64,000 nt of DNA from Streptomyces sp. sk2.1. GTDB taxonomy: Bacteria > Actinomycetota > Actinomycetes > Streptomycetales > Streptomycetaceae. Below are positions 57,425 through 64,000 of the stretch, piece after piece. Under the pieces are notes generated by a model. The model was not told where the DNA came from, made no database searches, and worked only from the letters and a program-made list of their open reading frames with translations. The position numbers and the translations under genes were made by a program. The stretch's first letter is position 1. The number at the start of each line of letters is the position of its first letter. The DNA is taken from the NCBI RefSeq assembly GCF_008120935.1, contig NZ_RDBO01000077.1, forward strand, positions 1,843,197 through 1,907,196. Direction: 5' to 3'.

Positions 57425-59233
57425 ATGAGACGTTCCGTCGCGCGGAATGTGTCGTTGTCGGCTGTTCTGGCAGCTGTGGTCACGGTCGGTGCGGCCGGTC
57501 CTTCCTCGTCCGCACCGACCTCCGGGCCACCACCCAAATCACCTGTCGCGGTGGGGTACGGGGGCGCGGTGTCCAGCGTCGACCCGGACGCGTCGGCCGC
57601 GGGCATCGAGGTGCTCCGCAAGGGCGGCAACGCGGTGGACGCCGCCGTGGCGACCGCGGCGGCGCTCGGTGTGACCGAGCCCTACTCGGCGGGCATCGGC
57701 GGGGGCGGCTACTTCGTCTACTACGACGCCCGGAAGCACACGGTCCGGACGATCGACGGCCGGGAGACCGCGCCGCGCAGCGCGGACTCCTCGCTGTTCC
57801 TGGAGAACGGCAAGCCGATCCCCTTCGAGGACGCCGTCACCAGCGGACTGGGCGTGGGCACCCCGGGCACCCCGGCCACCTGGGACGCCGCGCTCGACGC
57901 CTGGGGCAGCAAGTCGCTGCGGCAGGTGCTCGAGCCGGCCGAGCGGCTCGCCCGGGACGGCTTCGTCGTCGACGAGACGTTCCGCGCACAGACCAGGAGC
58001 AATCAGGCCAGGTTCTCCGACTTCCCGGCGACCCGGGAACTCTTCCTGCCGGGCGGCCAACTCCCGGTGGTCGGTTCCGTCTTCAGGAACCCGGACCTGG
58101 CGCGCACCTACGAGCGAGTGGGCCGCAAGGGCATCGACGAGCTGTACCGGGGCGAGGTGGCCGAGGACATCGTGCGCACCGTCCGCAAGCCGCCCGTCGA
58201 CCCGGCGGCCACCCGTGTGGTGCGGCCCGGCGACCTCACCGCGAAGGACCTGAGGTCCTACCGGGTGCTGCGGCAGGCCCCGACGAAGGTCGACTACCGC
58301 GGTCTCGACGTGTACGGCATGGCGCCGTCCTCGTCCGGCGGCACGAGCGTCGGCGAGGCGCTCAACATCCTGGAGTCCACGGACCTCTCGAAGGCGAGCG
58401 AGGCGGAATACCTGCACCGCTACATCGAGGCGAGCCGGATCGCCTTCGCCGACCGGGGGCGCTGGGTGGGCGACCCGGCGTTCGAGGACGTGCCGACGCG
58501 GGAACTGCTCAGCCAGCGGTTCGCCGACTCGCGCGCGTGCCTGATCAAGGACGACGCGGTGCTGACCAGCCCGCTCGCCCCGGCAGACCCGCGCCACCCG
58601 ACCGACTGCACGGCCGGTGGCACGGCCGCCCCGACGACGTACGAGGGCGAGAACACCACGCATCTGACGACGGCCGACAAGTGGGGCAACGTCGTCGCGT
58701 ACACCCTGACCATCGAGCAGACCGGCGGCAGCGGCATCACCGTGCCGGGCCGCGGCTTCCTGCTCAACAACGAGCTGACGGACTTCTCGTTCGCGCCCGC
58801 CAACCCCGCGGTCCACGATCCGAACCTGCCCGGTCCGGGCAAGCGTCCGCGCTCGTCCATCTCGCCGACGATCGTGCTGAAGCACGGCGAACCGGTACTG
58901 GCCCTGGGGTCGCCCGGTGGCGCCACGATCATCACGACCGTGCTGCAGTCGCTCATCGGCACCGTCGACCGGGGGCTCCCGCTGGTCGACGCCATCGCGG
59001 CGCCGCGCGCCAGCCAGCGCAACTCGGCGACGACGGAGCTCGAACCGGGGCTGTGGGACAGCCCGTTGCGGGCCGAGCTGGAGTCCTTGGGGCACGCCTT
59101 CAAGCAGAACCCGGAGATCGGGGCGGCGACCGGGGTGCAGCGGCTGCCGGACGGGCGGTGGCTGGCCGCCGCCGAGAAGGAACGCCGGGGCGGCGGCTCG
59201 GCGATGGTCGTGAAGCCGGCCGGACGTCCGTGA
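57425..59233 (+). CDS. ggt: Gamma-glutamyltransferase
   Basis: A 602-residue secreted Ntn-hydrolase that cleaves gamma-glutamyl bonds of glutathione and related peptides. The signal peptide ends near SSSAP (about residue 35). It has the GGT signature GGNAVDAAVATAAALGVTEPYSAGIGGGGYFVYY, and the autoprocessing/catalytic Thr in EGENTTHLTTADKWGN. Conserved LNNELTDFS and SPGGATIITTVLQ follow. It starts at ATG 57425. The processing site would give subunits of about 410 and 190 residues. Confidence 0.94.
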   Translation: MRRSVARNVSLSAVLAAVVTVGAAGPSSSAPTSGPPPKSPVAVGYGGAVSSVDPDASAAGIEVLRKGGNAVDAAVATAAALGVTEPYSAGIGGGGYFVYYDARKHTVRTIDGRETAPRSADSSLFLENGKPIPFEDAVTSGLGVGTPGTPATWDAALDAWGSKSLRQVLEPAERLARDGFVVDETFRAQTRSNQARFSDFPATRELFLPGGQLPVVGSVFRNPDLARTYERVGRKGIDELYRGEVAEDIVRTVRKPPVDPAATRVVRPGDLTAKDLRSYRVLRQAPTKVDYRGLDVYGMAPSSSGGTSVGEALNILESTDLSKASEAEYLHRYIEASRIAFADRGRWVGDPAFEDVPTRELLSQRFADSRACLIKDDAVLTSPLAPADPRHPTDCTAGGTAAPTTYEGENTTHLTTADKWGNVVAYTLTIEQTGGSGITVPGRGFLLNNELTDFSFAPANPAVHDPNLPGPGKRPRSSISPTIVLKHGEPVLALGSPGGATIITTVLQSLIGTVDRGLPLVDAIAAPRASQRNSATTELEPGLWDSPLRAELESLGHAFKQNPEIGAATGVQRLPDGRWLAAAEKERRGGGSAMVVKPAGRP

Positions 59234-59309
59234 CCGCCGCGGTGCCGCCGTCCGCCGCCGGGCGTGCCGCGGACACCTGATGTGACGTCACGTCGATGTC
59301 CTCGCGGCA

Positions 59310-59349
59310 GGGGCTGCTTCCTCGTGGGACCTCACGGGGAAGCGGCCCC
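59310..59349. terminator. Terminator between ggt and aldo/keto reductase genes
   Basis: GGGGCTGCTTCC (59310-59321) pairs with GGAAGCGGCCCC (59338-59349) with one G-U wobble and a 16-base loop. It lies between the convergent stops. Confidence 0.6.
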
Positions 59350-59404
59350 GCGGCCCTTGACGGGGCGGGAACGCGTCGGGCGCGCCCTGCCGGCTGCCGG
59401 TCGG

Positions 59405-60424
59405 TCAGCGGCGCCGCAGCGACGGGTCGAGCAGCGCGTGCGGGGTGTCGTGCTTCTCGTGCGCGGCGAGGTCGGTGCCGGGGGCGACGATCGCGTCGAT
59501 CGCGTCGAGCACATCGGAGGAGAGCACCGTGTCCGCGGCGGCGAGTTGCGAGCGCAGGTGGTCCTGGGTGCGGGGGCCGATGATCGCGCAGGTCACGGCG
59601 GGGTGCGCGGTCACGAATCCGAGCGCGAGCCGAATCATGGTCAGACCGGCCTCCTCGGCGATCCCGGCCAGCCGCTCCACCGCGTCGAGCCTGGCCCGGT
59701 TGGCGGGCACGGTGAGGTCGAAGCGCTGCGGCATGAACACCGAGCGGTTGGTGGTGATCTCCCGCCCCTCGCGGATCGCCCCCGACAGCCAGCCCGAGGC
59801 CAGCGGGCTCCACACCAGCACGCCGAGCCCGTACTGCTCGGTCACGGGCAGGACGTGGGCCTCCGCGCCGCGTTGCAGGATCGAGTAGCTGGGCTGCTCG
59901 GTGACATAACGGCTCAGGCGGTTCTCCCGGGCGGCCCACTGGGCCTGCACGAGGCGGTGGGCGGGGAAGGTGGAGGAGCCGAAGTAGCGTATCTTTCCGG
60001 CACGTTGAAGGTCCGTCAGGGCCGAGAGTGTCTCCTCGTCGTCGGTGGCCGGGTCCCAGCGGTGCAGTTGGTAGAGGTCGATGTGGTCGACGCCGAGGCG
60101 GCGCAGGCTGTCGTCCAGCGCGGTGACCAGCCAACGCCGCGAGCCGCCGCGGTGGTTGGGGCCTTCGTCCATGGGCATGCCCGCCTTCGTGGCCAGCACG
60201 ATGTCGTCGCGGCGGCCGGCGATGGCCTTGCCGACCATCTCCTCCGACTCGCCGCCGCCGTACATGTCGGCGGTGTCGATGAGGTTGATCCCGCCCTCGA
60301 CGGCGGCGTCGACGAGGGCGGTGACCTCCTCCTGGGTGGTCCTCCCGATCCTGCCGAAGTTCATCGCGCCGAGCGCGAGGGAGCTGACCTGCACACCGGT
60401 ACGGCCCAAGGTGCGGTACTGCAT
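59405..60424 (-). CDS. Aldo/keto reductase
   Basis: A 339-residue NADPH-dependent reductase of the AKR superfamily. It has the family start RTLGRTGVQVSSLALGAMNFG, the catalytic Tyr in DTADMYGGGESE, Lys in VLATKAGMP, and His in DLYQLHRWD. The cofactor region is AIIGPRTQDHLRSQL. It starts at ATG 60424. It is divergent from a TetR gene with two strong operators between, so it is very likely repressed by that regulator and induced by a small reactive or toxic substrate. Confidence 0.93.
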   Translation of the reverse strand: MQYRTLGRTGVQVSSLALGAMNFGRIGRTTQEEVTALVDAAVEGGINLIDTADMYGGGESEEMVGKAIAGRRDDIVLATKAGMPMDEGPNHRGGSRRWLVTALDDSLRRLGVDHIDLYQLHRWDPATDDEETLSALTDLQRAGKIRYFGSSTFPAHRLVQAQWAARENRLSRYVTEQPSYSILQRGAEAHVLPVTEQYGLGVLVWSPLASGWLSGAIREGREITTNRSVFMPQRFDLTVPANRARLDAVERLAGIAEEAGLTMIRLALGFVTAHPAVTCAIIGPRTQDHLRSQLAAADTVLSSDVLDAIDAIVAPGTDLAAHEKHDTPHALLDPSLRRR

Positions 60425-60509
60425 GGCTGTGTTCCTCCGTGACGAGCTGAGGTGCGGTGACGGCGCGCGGCTTGGTCGCCGGGCCGCCGCTCTGGCATCA
60501 TGACCAAAG

Positions 60510-60549
60510 CGGAACCTTGTTCCGGTAACGATACGGAACAGTGTTCCGT
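60510..60549. promoter_or_regulatory. Tandem TetR operators between AKR and TetR genes
   Basis: Two inverted repeats share one consensus: CGGAACCTTGTTCCG (60510-60524) and ACGGAACAGTGTTCCGT (60533-60549), both CGGAAC-N3-GTTCCG. Their centres are 24 bp apart, a little over two helical turns. They lie 86 bp upstream of the reductase start and 32 bp upstream of the regulator start. Confidence 0.8.
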
Positions 60550-60580
60550 TTTTGCAAGGTCGGTGTTCGGAGGGAATGGC

Positions 60581-61174
60581 GTGGTGAACCACAGCGGTGA
60601 GGGGCCGGGGGCCTCGGCCCGGTCCGGGCGGACGGACGCCCGGCGCAACAAGAAGTCCCTGCTCGACGCGGCCGCCGCGATCTTCGTGACCTCGGGCGTG
60701 GAGGCGCCGGTGCGCGACATCGCGGCCGAGGCGGGCGTCGGGGTGGGCACGATCTACCGCCACTTCCCGACCAGGGCGGACCTCATCATCGCCGTCTACC
60801 GGCACCAGATCGAGGCCTGTGCCGAGGCCGGACCGGCCCTGCTGGAGAGCTCCGCGTCCCCGTACGCCGCGCTGGGCGGCTGGATCGACCTCTTCGTCGA
60901 CTTCCTGGTCACCAAGCACGGACTCGCCGCCGTGCTGCGGTCCGACGACGCCGGGTTCGAGGCGCTGCACGCCCACTTCCTGGACCGGCTCGTGCCCGTC
61001 TGTGCCCGACTGCTCGACGCCGCGGCCGATTCCGGTGAGATCCGGTCCGCTCCGGGCGCCTACGAGCTCATGCGCGGCGTCGGGAACCTCTGCATCGGCG
61101 CGGAGAGCGACCCCCGCTACGACGCGCGCCGACTGGTCGAACTCCTCGTCGCGGGCCTGCGCGACCCGCGCTGA
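60581..61174 (+). CDS. TetR-family regulator
   Basis: A 197-residue repressor. The helix-turn-helix lies at about residues 20-65 (NKKSLLDAAAAIFVTSGVEAPVRDIAAEAGVGVGTIYRHFPTRADLI). The C-terminal domain has the TetR_C SbtR-like pattern (SPYAALGGWIDLFVDFLVTKHGLAAVLRSD). The start is GTG 60581, seven bases after GGAGG (GTG 60584 is close behind). An open frame continues upstream through the operators but is not protein-like. It probably represses itself and the divergent aldo/keto reductase gene. Confidence 0.9.
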   Translation: MVNHSGEGPGASARSGRTDARRNKKSLLDAAAAIFVTSGVEAPVRDIAAEAGVGVGTIYRHFPTRADLIIAVYRHQIEACAEAGPALLESSASPYAALGGWIDLFVDFLVTKHGLAAVLRSDDAGFEALHAHFLDRLVPVCARLLDAAADSGEIRSAPGAYELMRGVGNLCIGAESDPRYDARRLVELLVAGLRDPR

Positions 61175-61247
61175 CCCCCGCCCGGCCCGGCCGTCGCCCC
61201 GGTGCGTCCGGCCGGTGCCGGGTGTGTGCGGAGGGGGCCGGCGCCGG

Positions 61248-62015
61248 TCACGGGGCGGTCAGGATCCGCGGTCCGTCGTTCGTGATCGCCACCGTGTGCT
61301 CGGCGTGCGCCGCCCGGCTGCCGTCGGACGTGCGCAGCGTCCAGCCGTCCCGGTCCGCGTGGAAGGCGTCCTTGCCGCTGCCGATCAGCATCGGTTCGAT
61401 CGCCAGCACCATTCCGTGCCGCAACGGCATGCCGCGACCGGGGCGCCCCTCGTTGGGGACGCCCGGGTCCTCGTGCATCGACCGGCCGATGCCGTGGCCG
61501 CCGAACCCCTCCGGAATGCCGTACCCGGCCGTGCGGCAGACCGTGCCGATCGCATGCGCGATGTCGCCGATCCGATTGCCGACGACGGCCGCCGCGATGC
61601 CCGCCTCCAGCGCCTCGAAGGCCGTCTCCACGAGCCTGGTGTCCGCGGGCCGGGCGCTTCCGACGGTGAAGCTGATCGCCGAGTCGCCCGCCCAGCCGTC
61701 GAGCAGCGCGCCCGCGTCGATGCTCACCAGGTCGCCGTCGCGCAGCCGCCGGTCGGTCGGGATGCCGTGCACGATCGCGTCGTTGACCGACGCGCAGATC
61801 ACGGCGGGGAACGGGGTGGGCGCGAAGTGCGGCCGGTAGTTCAGGAACGGCGACGTGGCCCCGGCCTCGCGCAGCACGCCGCGGGCCACCTCGTCGAGTT
61901 CGCGCAGGGAGACGCCGATCGCGGCCGCCTTCCGTACGGCGTCGAGCAGTCGCGCCACGACCCGTCCGGTCTCGCGCATCGCTGCCATGGATGTGTCCGT
62001 CTTGAGTTGCACCAT
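61248..62015 (-). CDS. map: Methionine aminopeptidase, type I
   Basis: A 255-residue metalloenzyme that removes the N-terminal Met. Metal ligands are in order: Asp in LVSIDAGALLDGWAGDSA, His in GFGGHGIGRSMHEDP, Glu in MVLAIEPML, and Glu in AHAEHTVAI. It starts at ATG 62015. The housekeeping copy in Streptomyces lies in the ribosomal protein cluster, so this is an additional one. It shares a 41-bp divergent promoter region with a small XRE regulator, suggesting dedicated control. Confidence 0.94.
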   Translation of the reverse strand: MVQLKTDTSMAAMRETGRVVARLLDAVRKAAAIGVSLRELDEVARGVLREAGATSPFLNYRPHFAPTPFPAVICASVNDAIVHGIPTDRRLRDGDLVSIDAGALLDGWAGDSAISFTVGSARPADTRLVETAFEALEAGIAAAVVGNRIGDIAHAIGTVCRTAGYGIPEGFGGHGIGRSMHEDPGVPNEGRPGRGMPLRHGMVLAIEPMLIGSGKDAFHADRDGWTLRTSDGSRAAHAEHTVAITNDGPRILTAP

Positions 62016-62025
62016 GCCAATTACT

Positions 62026-62044
62026 ATACCGGTCGAAGCGGTAT
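62026..62044. promoter_or_regulatory. Candidate XRE operator between map and the regulator gene
   Basis: ATACCG (62026-62031) and CGGTAT (62039-62044) form a 6-bp inverted repeat around 7 bases, in a 41-bp divergent gap that is AT-rich compared with the rest. It would cover both promoters. Confidence 0.55.
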
Positions 62045-62056
62045 TAGAATGACGGC

Positions 62057-62326
62057 ATGGTTCGAACGCCCCTGACCCCGGAAGAGCGCCGCCGCGGCGA
62101 GCGCCTCGGAGCGTTGCTGCGCGAGGCGCGCGGCGGCCGCAGCATGACCGAGATCGCGGCGAGCGCCGGGATCTCCGCCGAGACGCTGCGCAAGATCGAG
62201 ACGGGCCGCGCGCCCACACCCGCCTTCTTCACCGTCGCGGCACTGGCCGGGGCGCTCGGACTCTCGATGGACGAGATCCTCGTGCGCTGCGCCCCGGAAC
62301 CGGACGCGGTGCCACTGGCCGGATAG
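62057..62326 (+). CDS. Small XRE-family regulator
   Basis: An 89-residue protein that is almost entirely a Cro/CI-type helix-turn-helix (RRGERLGALLREARGGRSMTEIAASAGISAETLRKIETGRAPTPAFFTVAALAGALGLSMDEIL). It starts at the ATG at 62057. It is divergent from the second methionine aminopeptidase gene, with an inverted repeat between the two starts, and is the likely regulator of both. Confidence 0.9.
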   Translation: MVRTPLTPEERRRGERLGALLREARGGRSMTEIAASAGISAETLRKIETGRAPTPAFFTVAALAGALGLSMDEILVRCAPEPDAVPLAG

Positions 62327-62335
62327 CGGCACCGC

Positions 62336-63499
62336 TCAGATCACTTCCGCCCCCGCGCCGCGCTCGCTGGAATCGTGGCGCTCGCCGGAGCCGCCGCGTT
62401 CGCCGGGCCCGCCGCGCTCCTTGAGGCCGTCGTGCCCAAGGGGGGCGGGCAGCGTCCGCCGGTCGGTCTCCAGTGGCGGGTAGAACCTGCGGGCCCACCG
62501 CCGGAACGGTCCGATCGGACCGTCGCCGGGCGCCAGCCGGGGCGGCTGCTGGTACTGCTTGTGGTTCCAGATCGGGAAGTCGGCGGCGGTGAACTCACAG
62601 CTGGAACGGAAGACCGCGCGGTCCAGCAGCCGGGCCGCGGTCCGGCTCACCGCCCGTGCGAGCGGCGCCGGCAACCGGGAGGGCCCCGCGAAGGAGATCC
62701 GGTTGAGCTGGCGGAACTGCATCCGGTTGGGCGCGATGGCGGTCGGCATCACCATCGTGCACATCCGCAGCCCGAGCCGGGGCGTGTGCACGTCGGCGTG
62801 CAGGCAGCCGAGTCCGTAGCCGTCCACGTCCACGTCCACGACGAAACTGCCCAGCAGCGGGGCCGACTCGTGGGCCCGCATGGACACGTGGAACGTGGCG
62901 TCCTCGTAGGCGACGGGGCCGCCGATCTCCGCCCTGTCCCAGCCGTGCAGGGTGGCGAAGTGCCCGAGGTCCACCGAGTTCTCGATCACCTCCTGGACGT
63001 TGCCGGCCAGCTCCCACGCGGCGCTGCGGGCCGGCCGGTGGCCGATCTCGTGCCATCGGGGGATGGACCAGTCGGGGGCCCGGCCGTCGTGGTGCCGCCA
63101 GACGAAGACGGCGCCGTTGACCTCGTGCACCGGCAGTTGCGTCAACGGCGATCTCGGCGGCGGCGTGTCGTATCCCGTCCGTACGCACGCCCCGTCGGGG
63201 CCGAAGGCGAAGAAGTGGAACGGGCATACGAGGTCGTCCCCGTCGACCTTCGCCAGGCCGAGATGGGCGCCGAGGTGCGGACAGTACGGGCGGATGGCGC
63301 GGAGGGCCCCCGTGCCGAGCCGGTACAGCACCACGTCCTGCCCCGCCAGTGGCCGGGTGAGCACGGTGCCGGGCCGTAGTTCGTCCGAGAAGGCCAGCGC
63401 CGACCAGCCGCTCGGATAGGGCAGGGCGGTGGCGCCCGCGGCATCGGCCGGGGTCGGTCCCTCGGTGATGGCGCGTCCGTACTCGCGTGACAGTCCCAC
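62336..63499 (-). CDS. Rieske non-haem iron oxygenase
   Basis: A protein of about 387 residues. The Rieske [2Fe-2S] site is PYCPHLGAHLGLAKVDGDDLVCPFHFFAF (CxH...CxxH). The mononuclear iron site is ENSVDLGHFATLHG (Asp/His/His). The pattern resembles KshA or DAF-36/cholesterol desaturase-like oxygenases acting on steroids or other polycyclic substrates. The start chosen is GTG 63499 after GGGGAAG; GTG 63565 is longer. No reductase or ferredoxin gene is adjacent. The C-terminus ends in a low-complexity Gly/Glu/Arg repeat. Confidence 0.88.
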   Translation of the reverse strand: MGLSREYGRAITEGPTPADAAGATALPYPSGWSALAFSDELRPGTVLTRPLAGQDVVLYRLGTGALRAIRPYCPHLGAHLGLAKVDGDDLVCPFHFFAFGPDGACVRTGYDTPPPRSPLTQLPVHEVNGAVFVWRHHDGRAPDWSIPRWHEIGHRPARSAAWELAGNVQEVIENSVDLGHFATLHGWDRAEIGGPVAYEDATFHVSMRAHESAPLLGSFVVDVDVDGYGLGCLHADVHTPRLGLRMCTMVMPTAIAPNRMQFRQLNRISFAGPSRLPAPLARAVSRTAARLLDRAVFRSSCEFTAADFPIWNHKQYQQPPRLAPGDGPIGPFRRWARRFYPPLETDRRTLPAPLGHDGLKERGGPGERGGSGERHDSSERGAGAEVI

Positions 63500-63687
63500 G
63501 ACTTCCCCTTCGATCGGTCGCCTGGACCCTGCCCAGCTCGCCCCGAAATCCTCCCGGCATGCCACACATCACCTGAAGGGGGAGAAAAGCGGTGTGAGTT
63601 GACGTCCGGGATGCCGGGCCGAACGGTTCCGGCCGGGTGCCGCAGGCGCCGCTCGCGGCAGGGGCGGGCCGTGCGCGGGGCGCGGCG

Positions 63688-63721
63688 CGCACGCCCGCGC
63701 CGTTCCCGGCGCGGGCGTGCG
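63688..63721 (-). terminator. Terminator of the aminotransferase gene
   Basis: A 14-bp perfect stem (63688-63701 with 63708-63721) and the loop GTTCCC, 12 bases beyond the stop of the minus-strand gene at the window end. The rest of 63500-63687 shows no gene. Confidence 0.8.
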
Positions 63722-63733
63722 GTTGCGGGGCGG

Positions 63734-64000
63734 CTACTCCCGGCCCGCCCGCTGCTCGTAGCCCACGAGCCTGACGCAGACGGCGAGGCCCGTGATCGCC
63801 TGCTCCAGCTCGGGGAGGCCCGGGTAGCTGGGGGCGATGCGGATGACCGCGTCGCGCGGGTCGGCGCCGTACGGGTGGGTGGCGCCGGCCGGGGTCAGCA
63901 CGATGCCCGCCCCGGCGGCGCGGCGCACGACCTCCTCGGCGCAGCCGTCCGGGACCTCCAGCGTGACGAAGTACCCGCCCTTGGGCGAGGTCCAGGACGC
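63734..64000 (-). CDS. PLP-dependent aminotransferase, C-terminal part (cut by window end)
   Basis: Only the last 88 codons are inside the window. The sequence ASWTSPKGGYFVTLEVPDGCAEEVVRRAAGAGIVLTPAGATHPYGADPRDAVIRIAPSYP is the C-terminal domain of a class I/II aminotransferase: PKGGYFV, then the Arg in IRIAPSYP that binds the substrate carboxylate. The start and the PLP lysine are outside the window. Confidence 0.85.
   Translation of the reverse strand, partial: ASWTSPKGGYFVTLEVPDGCAEEVVRRAAGAGIVLTPAGATHPYGADPRDAVIRIAPSYPGLPELEQAITGLAVCVRLVGYEQRAGRE

Overview
The window is high-GC actinobacterial DNA with the hallmarks of a Streptomyces chromosome. These include codon third positions that are almost always G or C, frequent GTG/TTG starts, ATGA-type overlaps, Tat/lipoprotein exporters, many NarL-type two-component systems, and gene pairs separated by long GC-rich hairpins. 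I see about 50 protein genes, no rRNA or tRNA, no transposase, no integrase and no CRISPR array. The last gene is cut by the window end.

Layout. 1-2.5 kb: secreted chitinase (CBM2-FnIII-FnIII-GH18) behind a DasR-type direct-repeat promoter. 2.5-4.5 kb: TetR regulator divergent from an orphan Tat lipoprotein sugar-binding protein, with a perfect inverted repeat between them. 4.6-15.1 kb: a purine/allantoin block (malate synthase, MobA/PucB-like nucleotidyltransferase, IclR/AllR-type repressor, allantoinase, allantoicase), interrupted by a two-component system plus FtsX/ATPase transporter. A 17-bp motif recurs upstream of aceB and allB, which suggests one regulon turning allantoin into glyoxylate and then malate. 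15.2-23.5 kb: SDR, RibD/DHFR-like protein, DMT exporter, small membrane protein, second NarL-type two-component system, P450, thioesterase and Gfo/Idh oxidoreductase. 23.6-29.7 kb: sugar uptake operon (two paralogous binding proteins, permease, ATPase), then a ROK kinase and a membrane-anchored protein.

29.8-37.5 kb is an oxygen/NO/redox module: SLOG-like protein, VKOR, flavohaemoglobin-like protein, DevR/DosR-type regulator, DevS/DosS-type GAF kinase and a stand-alone ctaD. DosR-box-like palindromes lie in front of several of these genes. The kinase gene is rearranged: an exact 175-bp inverted copy of ctaD replaces part of its 5' coding region. A second exact inverted duplication (111 bp) lies at 17.0/19.7 kb.

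37.6-49.5 kb: PcaL fusion enzyme, metallo-hydrolase, exonuclease III, Cmx/CmlR-like exporter, DUF6278-like protein, gluABCD glutamate uptake, L,D-transpeptidase lipoprotein and a MurJ paralogue. 49.6-57.3 kb: a tightly overlapping minus-strand operon that looks like a vWA-MoxR-VMAP type conflict (defence) system. It encodes an alpha/beta hydrolase, a caspase-like protease with VMAP-C-like C-terminus, a MoxR AAA ATPase, and a vWA/SAV_2336-like protein fused to a TIR-like FxsC region. A membrane-anchored protein of unknown function lies just upstream. 57.4-64.0 kb: gamma-glutamyltransferase, aldo/keto reductase divergent from a TetR regulator with two tandem operators, a second methionine aminopeptidase divergent from a small XRE regulator, a Rieske oxygenase, and the 3' end of an aminotransferase gene.
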